NCBI RefSeq assembly: GCF_032062135.1
Contig: NC_092862.1
Span: 67,740,250 to 67,804,249, forward strand
Source: Pyxicephalus adspersus
Taxonomy: Eukaryota > Chordata > Amphibia > Anura > Pyxicephalidae
DNA length: 64,000 nucleotides
Direction: 5' to 3'
Shown: piece by piece, positions 23,890-36,613 of the stretch
How the letters are laid out: each line of letters begins with the position of its first letter
How positions within the stretch are numbered: the first letter of the stretch is position 1
Notes under the pieces: model-generated
The model's database searches: none
Told to the model about the DNA's origin: nothing
Seen by the model: only the letters and a program-made list of their open reading frames with translations
Position numbers and translations under genes: made by a program

Positions 23890-24232
23890 GTTGTCAACCT
23901 TGGTTATCTGGCACCCTCAGGGAATGGGCTATTCCAGATAAGTGTAGTTTCTGGTTAACTGAGGTTAATTCCTTTTTTCTTTTTCTCAGCCCTTCAGCAC
24001 TAGACTTAAATTGGGAGACTTGTCCCCATTCATCTCTAGTGCTGAATGGCTGAGAAAAGGGAAACCTTGATGACGCTTGAACCGTCATCAGGGTGTCCCT
24101 TTCCTCAGCCAATCACGGAGTTAGGCCATCCACTAGGGCCCTCTGCAGGAGCAATCAAGAAAGAGCAGCTGTCGGGTGCCGGTTATCTGAATTTTTCATT
24201 TATCTGAGTTCCGGATAACAAGGGTTCTACTG
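23890..24232. mobile_element. Tigger/pogo-like MITE
   Basis: The right end, read on the minus strand, is CAGTAGAACCCTTGTTATCC followed by GGAACTCAGATAAATG, a typical Tigger-type terminus, flanked by TA. The left end, ACCTTGGTTATCTGGCACCC, is its diverged counterpart, and an inner repetition of TTCCAGATAAGTG / CATTTATCTGAGTTCC supports terminal inverted repeats. The middle holds a second inverted pair, CTCAGCCCTTCAGCACTAGA against TCTAGTGCTGAATGGCTGAG, about 30 bp apart. No transposase remains, so it would have been moved in trans by a pogo-family transposase. Confidence 0.65.
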
Positions 24233-25276
24233 TAGGTCATGTAATATTCATTTACTTTACTTACTTAATTCCACATTTCAGAAAAGTATGCATTAACAAT
24301 GTTTTTCAAAGGTAGCACTAAAAGAAAAAACATAAAAGGCCACTATAGTGTCCATTACTGGATGTTTGACATACAGCTAACCAATTTTTAGCATGCAGAA
24401 CACTGCGCTCAAGGTCTTAAAATAAATGTAAATCCGAACAAAACATATTCTTTTATTTAGTCCTTTTGGTCTGCTAAATAAACAGCTGAAAACTTTGCTC
24501 CTTTGGTTAGATATATTTTAAAAATAACCCTAAATATAGATTTTGTCAGAAGTCTTGTGAGTTGATGACCAAATATACTGTCTTTCTGTACTGTCATAGT
24601 TCAGTGAATGTAGCTCTGTTTAGGCAGTGTGTATTGGTTGCAATGTCAGATCTCACCTGCAGTGAAATACTTGACAACAGCATCCCAGTTTAGACAGAAG
24701 ATGAACGCTAAAAGAAATACACCTACTACCTTAGCACTGTATTTCAATCATCCGCCTCCGGGACAGATTTATTGTATCTTTCCTACTTCTACAAATCTTA
24801 GTAGCTGGACAGTTCCCAACACGTTATATAAAATAAATAAGTGCATATGTGTCACTTGTCACTGAAAGTCTTTGTTGCAGCACTGAAAGCAGGTAAACCT
24901 CATAAATCTTAATTGCATAGCATTTTAAATCTGCAAATCTCTCATGGAATAACTATGGATGATTAACTTTTTAAAAATAAGCAATATCCTGAATTTATCT
25001 CCTGCAATTAAAAACTGTAATGTTACAGTAGTGTTCTAGGTGAATAGCTCGATTGCTGTTATTGTTTTAGGGGGCCTGAAAAAAAATAGTAAGCAATTCA
25101 AGCCCCAATATAGCTTAACAACTTGTGAAGATAAAAATATGGGGGGGTTATTGATGACTTGGTTAGTCAGACTGAAGTCTGCATGGTCGATAACCTGTTC
25201 CTGGCTTAATTTTTTAATAATTCATTGATCTTTAGAAAGTATGCATAAATAAATATTAGGCTTCAAAAGCACTATT
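24233..25276. other. Non-coding stretch
   Basis: No gene, RNA or recognised repeat. Short reading frames only. Confidence 0.4.
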
Positions 25277-25534
25277 ATAATTATGGGGGATCAGCCCTTG
25301 CGGCTGTGAGCGGGGGACATGGAATTGGTGGTGGGATCTGACCTCCTACCATTCATTGATCAGGAGTTCTCCCTGTGGCAATACCATGGTAGCTGCTCCT
25401 CCACTAATATAATTATGGGGGACCAGCCCTTACGGCTGTGAGCGGGGGACATGGAATTGGTGGTGGGATCTGACCTCCTACCATTCATTGGTCAGGAGTT
25501 CCCCCTGTGGCAATACCATGGTTGCTGCTGCTCC
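25277..25534 (+). repeat. Two-copy direct tandem duplication, period 132 bp
   Basis: ATAATTATGGGGGATCAGCC at 25277 recurs as ATAATTATGGGGGACCAGCC at 25409. The two units stay nearly identical through CGGCTGTGAGCGGGGGACAT, GGAATTGGTGGTGGGATCTG and CAATACCATGG, with only a few substitutions. This is a young tandem duplication or a two-unit array. Its G-rich unit contrasts with the AT-rich flanks. Function unknown. Confidence 0.9.
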
Positions 25535-28500
25535 TTCAGGACTCTCTATATGTGAAGTAGCGTAGAAGTAAATTTAAAGTATTTATTTCCGCTAGCTCTT
25601 CTGTACAACTCCCTTCTCCTTCACTAACCTCCAATCTGTTTATGTGGCTTCTCTTCCAAGGTCCCTTGACATATAAGTAATTTCTGGAACAGAAATGAGT
25701 GAGGAGGTATTTTTAATTCACCCCTACACTTTTACTTACTTTACATAAGGGGTAAGAGATTTATGGTGGTCATTATGTGACCCCTGTTGGATAGGCCATC
25801 ATAGGGGGAAAAGGAAACTTAGGTTAGAAGGCCCAAATAAAGTGTTGCTTGGGGACCCTATGATTTGTATCGATGATCATGTTTTCACATTTAACTGATC
25901 TAGGCCTAAAAATATGACCTCCAATTACACATGCTTGGATTAGGTGAGGGACCAATTTTGCAGTGAAGAAATAATAAAAAATATATATCCAGTTTCTTCC
26001 CTTTTTTAACAAGTTGACTATTGTAAATATTTAGTTTATACATATAGATGTCATTGTGGTATTGGGGTTATTGACTTATACGTACGTCCAGGGACAATCC
26101 TTCTATCAACTGAGAGTCCTGAAAACTGAAACAGTTTTTTGTTTGACATACACTTTATTAGTATTTTTGTCTATGTGACATAAGAGATATGAAACCATGC
26201 ATATGTGTCAACTCAGTGAAAGAAAAGGACCTATTTAAAATGTCCATATGCTCTGGATCAGATACTTGGGGATGCATAGACTTCAATAGCAACCAAGATT
26301 TTTTAACATGAAAATAACTGTCAAAAAACATTCAGCTAATGTAACTCTAAATACAGCCCTTGTCACTGTTACCTGCCACTCTAGCCCTTCTTTCACTCTA
26401 GCATATATTACTGTATTTCAATTTCATTTTTTCATTTAATAATAATTTTTATGCACATTTTTATTGGCATTTTTTATTGTTTTTTGAATGTTAGCAGTGA
26501 CAGCCACATTTTGTGCTATGTTTTTTTCTGGTAAAAGCAAGTACATTAGTTTATCTTTGCATAGCTTTATATTTGAGTGTATTTGGTCATTTTTTGGAAA
26601 TTTTTTTTCCATTGAGGATGAAAAAAAGGATGAGGATGAGATTGAGGATGTAAAAAAACAAGATGTAAACAAATTATAATATCAGAATCTTACCTAGAAT
26701 CAAGAACGGGAGGGGGGGGGGGGGGCATTGAAATGAAGTCTCAATGTATACGCAGGAATTAAGTTTAAAGTAAGTTTAAAGTATGGTATATTTTATGAAT
26801 TTACATTTCCTCTAACCTTATTCTGTGATTTTATGTTCCCTATCAACACCATATTCTTATCACCACTTAAATTCTAAGCACTTTTCATTGATCAAAGGCT
26901 AACATGGCATAACACTCTAACATTCTGCTACTGTGTAAAGAGAATGAAAGGAACATAATTGTAACTAACTTACAGTATCTTCAGTTATTGACACAACAGG
27001 AGGCTGTAATTTACTTTGCAATGAATCCAACCCTTCTACTAATGCCATGGATTCTTTGTACCAGAACCCAGAGTGTAGAGCAAGTTCACACCCAAAGCCT
27101 AGTAGCCCACATCATTTATTGAACAATTGAACATTCACACCTTCTCTTGTATTAGCATAGAGAAAAGCTTTAGGAAAATATTTTTCAGACAAAACTGCAA
27201 AGGTTAAACTCTTTAATATTGTTTTAAGTTGCTGGAATGTCAGTACAAATTTTACAATACATATTTCCATTTTTTTCTAAAATAAAACTCTTCAAAGGTG
27301 ATAAATGACAGCTTGGCAAAAGCCCCCGCAAGAGCAAAGCATTTCATGCTGATATTTTAGTCCTTCAAAAAGAATTTAAAATTACAAAATATATTTATTA
27401 GCTTTCTAAATAAATTGCACAATGAGTAAAGTAATATAATTTTAATAAAATGTACTCATATATAATGAACTATTTAGTTTATTTATTATTTGGCCTTTGT
27501 CCTTTAACTAGGGATGAAGCTTGAGCTCGGACACTATCATTCTCTTCATGGTCCCAATGTATTATTGTGGAAATCCACCAGACCAAAACTCTATGTAACC
27601 ATATTGCACTGCCCGACCTTTGAACTTTGGTCACCAAACTTAAAAGTTCCAATAAGGGTTCCCTTTGCATAAGCCAACCCCCTTTTAATGAAAGGGTGAC
27701 ATACCGGCAGGCATATTGTTTATGTGATTTATCTATTACACAGAAAGCATCGAGAGTACTTTTGACAAGCTGCACAGAAAAAAAGTATAAGGCTTGTGGA
27801 CACCTGCAGTTCTGGTAAAGGAGATGTAAACACTTACAGAATTTCATATTGCTGGAGAATTTGTTTGTGGGTGGGGGAGTATTTTCCTTTTTTCATCCTT
27901 TGTTACCTCTCCAATGTTCTGCAGCCACTTTATAGCCTTTCCCCGTCCACTTGCACTGCATTTACGACTGGCTGCATGTGGTGTGTAGTAGTTCTTTGTA
28001 ATCTAGGACTAAATTTATTAAAAGTCAGCGTCACAAATCTCCTGTTGCCTTGAAGGCCCTCTCTTGACATGTTCTACAGGGCAAGCTAGCACTTTAAACA
28101 TATATTAGGACATTTTGATCTAGTAGTACATCCTTTACACAGAGTAATAGATAGTGAGTATGATTAATTATCAGAGTTTTAGTTGGAGCAAAATTTACAT
28201 TAAAAAATCTGTAAATAATATTTAGAAAAAAAAATGATGGTGGCAGCTAAATACCAAGCTGGCTTGCAGGCCCTGTCTGGGTAGGGGGTTTGGGGACATT
28301 TAAATATCTTAAACTCCAGCAACTAGTGGAAGGGAGACCTGAGAAAGTAGGTTTGTTGATGAAGAAAGAGGGGTAAGTGGTGCTTTGAATTTCAAGGCTT
28401 TGCTATGGTGGGTCTACTATAGCCATGAGATTGTTTGTGTACTGGCTACTGCCAGCCTTCCATTTTTGTCCCTAAAGCAAGGCTTCCGGGAAAATGTCCA

Positions 28501-28686
28501 ACAAGGATTTAAGGGGTAAATAAGTCTCCCGCAAAATGTGTACTCCCTCTTGCATCATCCTTCATAGCTGTCAATATTTTTTACCTAAATTTTTACCCAG
28601 TTTGTATTTCTGTCCCATGGTCATAGATTTTGTACTGCATTTATACCTCCAAATCTCTGCTTACCTGACTTTATTGAATGGAAGGG

Positions 28687-28690
<4 letters not shown>
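25535..28690. other. Non-coding stretch with a homopolymer G run
   Basis: No gene recognised. At 26712-26725 is an uninterrupted run of 14 G, flanked by GGGA. The 122-codon minus-strand frame at 27479-27847 has no recognisable domain, signal or neighbour and is treated as chance. Confidence 0.4.

Positions 28691-28741
<51 letters not shown>
28691..28741. repeat. (TA)n microsatellite
   Basis: About 51 bases of uninterrupted alternating AT. Confidence 0.95.
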
Positions 28742-28745
<4 letters not shown>

Positions 28746-28937
28746 TAAGAACTTGAAGAACTTGGATAGAGTGGGCAGAGGCTGTTGAGGTTTGTTGTAG
28801 TGTATTTTTTGCATCAATAGAGTCACAATCTCTTAACTGGCTTCTCTTCGTATGCTTCAGAATATCATTGGTAGTGCCAGGAGCTCCAATTGCCAGTAAA
28901 CAGATTAACCACAATTATTACTTAGACACAAAAGTAA

Positions 28938-29275
28938 GTTAAAAGGGAACTAAACCCTTTTTTAAAAAAAATGTGATCAGGCAGTTCCTTTATCACAGAA
29001 GGGACAGGACCTTTACTTGCCCAATTTAATATTTTTAATACATTACCTGTCCCTATCCATTGTGGGCACAGCCATCTTCTTCCTATTCCCTTCTTTGTTT
29101 GGATCTTCAGCCATTGTAATTGTCCAGGGCAGGATGACGCAACTCCCGTACAGGTGCACAGTAGTTAATTTAGTCCCAGCAACGGCAGGGGAAGCTAGGA
29201 TGCGATTTTTGAGGATAGTGGCCAGAAGTTACAATACCTGTGCCTTTCTCCAATAAGCCCTGCCCAGTTACAAAT
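28938..29275. mobile_element. Possible TTAA-type frog MITE
   Basis: Starts TTAAAAGGGAACTAAACCC, resembling the TTAAAGGRR terminus that I recall for T2-type (Kolobok) MITEs of Xenopus. It runs through a GC-richer body (GGCACAGCCATCTTCTTCC, CAGGATGACGCAACTCCCG) unlike its surroundings. A matching right end was not found, so the limits are approximate. Confidence 0.35.
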
Positions 29276-30001
29276 TCTGAAAGAATATATATATTTTTAT
29301 ATACATTTTTATTGCTTTTGTTTTTTTTTTTTATTTGTTTTTTTTTTATGTTTACAGCATACTTAGCTGCTTTCCATGAGCAGCATAAGCAAACCATTTG
29401 TGAAGAGATCCAAAAATCAACCTTTTATAACATTGAAATTTTACAAAAGCACTACATTTTGATTTAAAAGTATGATTTGCTTTAGTCCTACTAGTTTGCT
29501 CTTCTTTCTTATTTAATTCTTTCATAAAAGTTTGCATGACAGGTAAAGCATGGATTATCTGCTAAACAGCATAATAAGAACATTGTTGGCAGAAAGTAAA
29601 AAAATACTTTCCCTGGACCATTGGACAATAAAGGCTTAATTCTCCAAGCTGTAGCAATTGCTATTTGCCATAATGATTGGTATTTTCAGCAATGAAAGTC
29701 CAAAGTAAAAAAAAAAATCTTTACGGATTAAACATTTAAAAAAGAATTTCACAAATATGGTGGCTAAGAAAATTTTACGACTACACATTTTTTCACTTTT
29801 TAAGGTATCATGCTTTATTTTTTACCCATATTTATACCTATCATGTATAGGACTGTATAGGACTCAATTTTCACATGTGTACTTTGGCTTCAGACATTTA
29901 AAATCACAGTAGATTATGGCTATATATGTTACATTTTTGCATATAGTGCTTCATGCATCGATCAAATAAAGGGCAGTTGCATAGTTCCAGAAAATCCATG
30001 A

Positions 30002-30560
30002 TTAAAGGAAAACTATCATTAGAGAAGTTTGAAGCTGCCTCTGCTAACCTCTTGTTATGAAAGGCTTGCTTTTGAACCACTGATTTGGAACCAGTGTGCA
30101 GAAAACAACGTTAATATCTATTATACCTTCTAAATCTGATTATGTGTTGCACATCAATGGCTCAAAAAGTTAAAAAAAATACTCATCCTCCTACCCCCTC
30201 GGCAATGCTAGCATAGCCACTTCCCCCCTCCAAAAATACACACTTACCTTGCAATAGTGCCAGTGACTTTCTCTCTTTGTTTACATTCAGGTGAATATTC
30301 TTGGTGCACCAGCCACACCTGTGCAGAAAATTCTTATTGAGTGTTCACTGTATTTCCCACTGCTCTCCATCCAGGCACCCACCACGGAGATCATAGATTC
30401 TTTCAAGGGGCAAGTCAGCTCAGAACAAATGACAGGAAGGAGTAAGACAGGGGGCTGATGTTGCAGCAACGTACTGAGCGTTGCAGCAAGGATATGCAAG
30501 GATATCTGAAATAGGTCAACAATGACATCCCCATATTTCTCCCTTGACAAGTTTATTTTT
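30002..30560. mobile_element. Possible second TTAA-type MITE
   Basis: Starts TTAAAGGAAAACTATCATTA, again like a T2-type terminus. The body around 30290-30500 is GC-richer than the flanks (GCACCCACCACGGAGATCAT) and has an 87-codon minus-strand frame without any domain. No right terminus was recognised; the end given is a guess from composition. Confidence 0.3.
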
Positions 30561-30573
30561 TGCTGAAGATAAG

Positions 30574-30621
<48 letters not shown>
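30574..30621. repeat. (GATA)n microsatellite
   Basis: About twelve uninterrupted copies of GATA/AGAT. Confidence 0.95.
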
Positions 30622-30622
<1 letters not shown>

Positions 30623-30789
30623 CTCTAGGCAAACGCAATGCTAAATTTATTTAACAAAATGTAAAGCATTATAGAGTTTAGAGTAAGTGTTTAGAAGAAG
30701 AATCACTACTTTTACAAGATCACCACTTTTAATGTTGACATACAGTGATTGTGAAAATGTGGCAGCCAGCCTGATTGTCACATTAATTA

Positions 30790-30812
30790 TTTATTTATTA
30801 TTATTATTATTA

Positions 30813-30851
<39 letters not shown>

Positions 30852-30856
30852 TATTA
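30790..30856. repeat. (TTA)n microsatellite
   Basis: TTATTA run with single TTTA interruptions. Confidence 0.9.
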
Positions 30857-31875
30857 GTTATTTAGGGTATGGCAATTAAAATCTGAATACCACCTTTTAA
30901 AAAGTGATCAGTAAATAATCTAGAAATATAAGCAAACAAAAACAGAATAGCAAAAAAGAAGTGTTGCATCAGTGCATGCATCGGTAGTAAAACAGCATGT
31001 AGAAGTACAGGAGCCAAGTCGTGTAAAACACAAGAAGCACAGGTCATATAATGAAAGACAAAAATTGACCACTACTTAGGAATTGATCATTCGCACCAAT
31101 GCCAGTGCCTGACACCCACACTCACTCACGCCTACTTGCATAAGCAAGCATTAGGATGTGCATGCACTAATGCTCTAAAGGTCATACCACGGGCTGCAAC
31201 CTTAAATCTTTGAGCAGAGTCAGGAGTTTGACCTTCCTGATTTTATCCCTCAGTGAAGTCCCCTACAAATATTTCTGTTAAACTACCAAGCATTGCTTTC
31301 TTAAATTCTATTATATTATTATTCAGGCCTGTGAAGGTTTTTCCTTAGTTTCCTTAGGTTTTTCCTGCACAGTATAGAGCCACAACCTGCTACTTAACCC
31401 CAAAATATAATAGAACAACCTTGCATAAAGTTTGTTAGATATTAAAACTCATCTTTCTCTATCTAGTCATATTGTTGGGGATTTTTAATCTTATCAACAT
31501 TTCCATATAAAAAAATATTGCATGAAAATGCTAAATAAAAGCAAACAATAGGTAAACGTAAAAAATGTTTTTCTTGGACTCTGGCTTTTGTTGACTTCCC
31601 CGTAAATGTGCCTCAGAAAGATGGGTGCTTGAAATCCTATGAGAATATGATCCAGCAGAGTGTAGACGTGTATCTTGCAGCATTTTGTGTTAAATGTGCT
31701 AAAACATGGTATTTTCAAGTTTGTTTCCCAGCAGAGGTTCTGTTAACTACTTTCTGTTGAGAAAGTCAGCAGAATTGGTAATTTGACATTAGGGTTTCCA
31801 AACATTTGGATCAGGCTGGGAAGCAGAGATTTGGTTGTACGAAATAGTAAAGCAAGTCAGATACCTACTATTTTG

Positions 31876-31923
<48 letters not shown>

Positions 31924-32377
31924 CAAAAAAGAATATATTGTAAAAGCAGAAATTGGTAAATTTAAATTCCTCAATAAGGGTGAATGGAGAGTCTATCTGT
32001 AATCTCAACCAGTGTTAAGGGTTTATTTTACTCTCTTTGAAAGCAAAAAATTGACCTTTAACTTATTGAGACCAATGATAGAAAACATTTCACTCTTAGG
32101 GACACTAACATTAGGACCTTTTCTAACTTCAGTTGACAACAAGGAATGAGCTCTTTCTATTCACAATGATATTTATTTTAATCATGCTGAAACCAACAAT
32201 GGGGCTGATTTTATTCCATTCACACCAACAAAAGGATTTAATTTGCTTCAAATTAAACCAATGATGGGGATGATAGGGATTAACTGGCAGTATGCAAGAG
32301 ACCCCTTGGAGTTCAGTTCACTGCTGAGTTTATTAACTTTGCAAATAAATCAACGAACTTGATATATGCTGCGAACT
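30857..32377. other. Non-coding stretch with (TA)n at 31877-31918
   Basis: No gene recognised. A TA dinucleotide run of about 42 bases lies at 31877-31918. Short frames only. Confidence 0.5.
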
Positions 32378-32608
32378 CAATGGGCCTGATTTATTAAAGC
32401 TCTCCAAGACTGGGGAAGATAAACTTTCATCAGTGAACCTAGGTGATGCATCAAACCTGGACTAGATCTGGTCAGGGTTGAAAATATTTGCTAACAAATA
32501 TCAAATGACTTTTAAGACATCCATTCCAGGTTTTCTGGATCACCCTGCTTCACTAATGAAGGTGTATCTTCTCTAACCTTGGAGACCTTTATTAAATCAG
32601 GCACAATG
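32378..32608. mobile_element. Palindromic MITE, full copy
   Basis: Left arm GGGCCTGATTTATTAAAGCT then CTCCAAGACTGGGGAAGAT and CTTTCATCAGTGAACCTAGG. Right arm TTCACTAATGAAGGTGTATC then TTCTCTAACCTTGGAGACC and TTTATTAAATCAGG. The arms are inverted complements over most of the roughly 225-bp unit, so a transcript or single strand would fold into one long hairpin. CAATG occurs at both outer edges. Non-coding. Same family as 13831, 33463 and 36614. Confidence 0.8.
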
Positions 32609-33462
32609 TATTTTCTATTTTACAGGCCAATAAACATACTACAGATAATTATATAGCATGAGGATGTGGACACTTTTGTGGAGTATGTATATTTTTCTCC
32701 TGACAATTAAAAAAGTATTGGGGGCAAAGAGTATCTTCCAATGAAAAAATAAAAATATATAATTCAGCAGCAGGAACACAATCTGATTTATTACATTTTA
32801 TACATACATGGGTATACTGCATGTATGTTACTATCTTATGCCCTGGGCTTTTTCCATTGTGCATGCACCTTGAGAACTTCAGTCATCATGAATGGGGTGT
32901 AGTAAAAATATTGATTTTGATGCAGCTGTCTATTTTACTTGTGGATAAAAATGTGTCGCTTGTGCTCTTTCAAGTGGGACATCACTGATCTAAATAATTG
33001 AAAGACTGTGTTTGTTTTTAAGTTATACTTTTTACCCAGCAAGGAAGTATTCTATGAGCAAAAGAATTGGACATAGCTCCCAAAGTTCCACTGGTTGCCT
33101 CTCCCCACCAGACATGATACCAATAAGAATTTGTTTCTGCTTTCTGTGTAAATACAGCAAACAAAGAAGAATAAGGCTGTACTTCTAGAAATTCTACTCT
33201 GACCAGTATATCCACTGTGCTCTCAGTTGATTAAACATGTCTATGTTTCAAACTGTTTAAAATGTGTACTTTGAAAGAAGAAGTATTCTACAACTGTGTA
33301 ATCTTTTAAAGCTGAATTTTAAATTTTTTGAAAATTAGTTTTTTCTGGTTCATCATTTTCACCCCCATAAAAATGTTAATCAGGGTACTGTAAAAAAAAA
33401 CCTTTACAATTTCTTTACTAAATTTGGAACCAGGAAGTGCAGACACAATAGTGTGCAGACAC
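32609..33462. other. Non-coding stretch
   Basis: Nothing recognised between the two palindromic MITE copies. Confidence 0.4.
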
Positions 33463-33687
33463 ATTGGGCTTGATTTATTAAAGCTCCAAGACTAGAGAAG
33501 ATACACTTTCATCAGTGAATTTGAAAGATCCAGCAAAACTGGAATCGATTTCCTAAAAGTCACTTGCTATTTGCTGGAAAATGTTTTCAATCCTAGACAA
33601 GAACCTTTCCAGGTTTGCTGGATCACCCAGCTTCACTGATAAGTTTATCTTCTCTAGCCTTGGAGAACTTTAATAAATCAGCCCCAT
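33463..33687. mobile_element. Palindromic MITE, full copy
   Basis: Left arm CATTGGGCTTGATTTATTAA then AGCTCCAAGACTAGAGAAG. Right arm CTTCTCTAGCCTTGGAGAAC then TTTAATAAATCAGCCCCAT. The inner part includes GATCCAGCAAAACTGGAATC against GGTTTGCTGGATCACCC. Same palindromic family as 32378-32608. Confidence 0.8.
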
Positions 33688-35303
33688 TACGACTGGTTGG
33701 AGGGCTTGTTAGGGAGCTATGCAAACTTTTGTGAAAATAGGTATTTTTGGTAATGTCCTTGTGTAATGATGAGCCTTAATGATTGAAAATCCAATGAATG
33801 AAAGGGTGTGCTAATGAAGTAAAGTTTAGGAGATAAAACTAGAAGCTGCCGAATGTCCAGAAAAATAAGGGGAGCTTTGCCTGACTTTTAAATGTACTAT
33901 TTGTTCACCAATTCAGAGTAAGCAATTTCAGTACAGGAGACAGCTTATACAACTGAAGGTATGACTAAAGCTAAGTCTGGAGTTCAGCTTTAGATAATAT
34001 GTGTGCTAGGGTGAAGTGGGTAAAAATATGATGATGAATATATGATTTCCTTGGATATGGCAGTATTCCAAGCCATTCAGAAACGTGCAAATCTGCCCAT
34101 CAAATTGGGCTCTCAACTCAAGCAAACCGATTCCCTTGACTTTTGTAGGCAGTGATGTAAGTACTTTAAATTGCTTATTTTTATTCCTTTCTATTCTATT
34201 TGTGTATTTATTTATTTTGATTGACGTTTCTTTTGAATCTAAACAGTAGGTGATGGTTTTTAAATAAGCAAACTTTTCTCTTAAAAGCTTCAAAAAGAAA
34301 ATAAAAAACATATTTTTCACCTCCATAGACCATTACAGTTCCATTTGTGATTAGAACAAAATTGAGAGGAAACCACCTGCATGCATTCTCACAAACACAA
34401 ATATGGAGCAAAACTAGGTGCTCAAAGCCACTTTACTAGCACATGTTTTTTTTAAAAAATATACATAACATAAACTGTACTGTACAAGTTGTTCAAAAGT
34501 ATATAGTATGTGCAAATGATCAGAATGTTCCTTTTATTAATTTTTCTTCTTTTTAGATTAATACGTTTTTAGCAGTTTGTTAATGAATTGAACTATGGTA
34601 TGCTTTCATTATACTAAACAATATTTTACTTTTGTCATTAAAGTTATTTAATTGCAACATATATAAAATTATATTAAAATGCTAATTGTCACAATTCATT
34701 GGTTTTGCTCCAAGCAAATTGCATATTAATAGAAAACTATTGATTCAGTTCAGTGATGCTCCACTGAAGACCACAAGACTTCTTATGCTAAAAGTCAGGG
34801 AGACTTACAGAAAATCAATGGCGGTTGGCAGGTGTGACCATGGAGACCTGTTTGCATTCCTGAATGCTTATGTATCATGTCTAAACTGCTGTGATCCTAA
34901 TATGTGTACATGTTTACCTTTACATATAGAATTTTTCATGTGTCATCTCATGCGAAAATTACAACCCTAATCTTTAATAAATAGTAACTTAGAAGCTTTT
35001 TTAGGAAAACTATTTCCAGTATTTAATATTTATATGAAGGGGTAGCTATTATGAGGTATCCAATTCAATGGAGTTGACTTATTAAAGGAGTATAGACTTG
35101 AGTGTAATAAAAACATACTCATCACCATAACCAGGTTTAAATAAAAAGCCAGCCAATGATTACCACTTTTAGCTGCATTTGTAGGTCAGAAGCAATATGG
35201 AAACAACCACACATTTCAATATGAATTGTAAATTTACATTTGAAATCCCAAACCACTTCTGTTTTGTCTAGGGATTTCAGTTTCCCTTATATACTTTTGG
35301 ATT
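33688..35303. other. Non-coding stretch
   Basis: No gene recognised. GGTATGACTAAAGCTAAGTC then TGGAGTTCAGCTTTAGA near 33958-33994 resembles the end of a common frog MITE, not delimited. Reading frames up to 106 codons show no domain. Confidence 0.35.
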
Positions 35304-35311
35304 GTATAGGT

Positions 35312-36414
35312 CAGGGGTGCCCAACCTATGGCCTGCGGAGCTATCACATCCGGCCCTCTCCTCATTCCCTCTTTGCTTGTTGTCTTGCGGGGGATAGGGC
35401 ATCTCCTATGTTTCTCTATGAGATCGTGCTACCAGGAGAGGTAGCGGCTCCCCGTCCACCTTGTACTGTGAGATAATCCCAGCAGCAGCATGATAGCTGT
35501 GTCTGTGTCCATACAGCTGTCATTATCCCCATGTATAAACCTTTGATATCTCCTTCACTGATTGTTATAGAAATGTGAAATCTTCAGGGTACACAGGGGA
35601 CCCTAAGACCTGTTCTAAATATAATCTAAACATAACAGGTTGCCAGATATGGGGTCACAAGCAAAAAATCCTAACAACATTCAAGGATATTTTCACATTA
35701 GGGGGGCTATTTCAAGACCAGGGCCCCTAAATTGAGTTTGCATATTTTGGACTCCCTGGGGGCCACTCTCCTGGCAATGAATATTAGGGTACTGCCAGTT
35801 GTCTGTGCGCTGTGATGCCCCTTAAAGTTCATAAAATTTCAAGGCTGTGGCAGTAAGGTTGCGGAGCGGTTACCCCTTCCTCATGGCATGGAACCCTGCC
35901 TAGGGGGAGACACTCAGTACTGCTCACTGCCACCTGCAGTCAAATCTTCAGACACTGCGGTGTGAGGGACTGAGAGGCTGGTGAAGTGCCTGTTACACAT
36001 AACTGGGCTCTTACATTCTATGAATCCCAATTTCTTTGGAACAGAGGGATGTTGGCAACTGGAAATGTGGGGGCCAGTAGGGAACTCCTTATGCCCCCCT
36101 CCTTCCCCATTAAAATGTTATACCCATCATATCATGCCTACACAGTCACACATAGCTATACCCTTACTCTCTTTGAACTCCAATTTCTCTGTAAGTAAAG
36201 GAGAATGTGACTGCAAATGGAGGACTCTTGTGGCTAACTTTTTATTTGGTGCATGCAGGTTACGGTAACTAGAAACATTTCATTTGAATTTCATTTTAAA
36301 TTAAAACTAATCTAGTTTTAAACATACATTTTTAATGTTTATTGGATTGTGGCATGCAAGTTTTATCCCTATGTCAACAGCGGTCTCCAGATAAAAAAAG
36401 GTTGGGCACCACTG
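35312..36414. mobile_element. hAT-like non-autonomous DNA transposon with 8-bp target duplication
   Basis: Left terminus CAGGGGTGCCCAACCT at 35312. Right terminus AGGTTGGGCACCACTG ending at 36414. These are 16-bp inverted repeats with one mismatch. The flanks are GTATAGGT (35304-35311) and GTATAAGT (36415-36422), an 8-bp duplication with one difference. An 8-bp duplication and CAG-G-type ends are the signature of hAT elements, mobilised by a hAT transposase. The 1.1-kb interior has frames up to 95 codons but no recognisable transposase, BED finger or RW motif, so it is non-autonomous. One substitution in the duplication and one between the ends suggest moderate age. Confidence 0.85.
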
Positions 36415-36613
36415 GTATAAGTTGTAGCTCTGATGTTTCCCATTATGCATGTTCCTAAGCACAGCTTGGTATTTCCTATGCCTGAAACTGCTTAGTGTGC
36501 TTTAGTTGTCTGTAACTAGAGGGCTGACAGTCTATCCTAAGAATGTTTCCCACCCAGCCAATATCTAGGATATTGGATACTAAATCTCCTCATCTGGTAG
36601 GTTTCATGACTAC

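Noticed and set aside
26436..26679. Lysine/glutamate-rich frames on both strands
   Set aside because: Arise from the GAGGATGA / AAAAAA low-complexity sequence.
27479..27847. 122-codon minus-strand frame as a gene
   Set aside because: No domain, signal, start context or neighbour support; its length is within chance for a window of this size.
30574..30621. Regular short repeats as a CRISPR-like array
   Set aside because: It is a plain GATA microsatellite without spacers, in a vertebrate genome.
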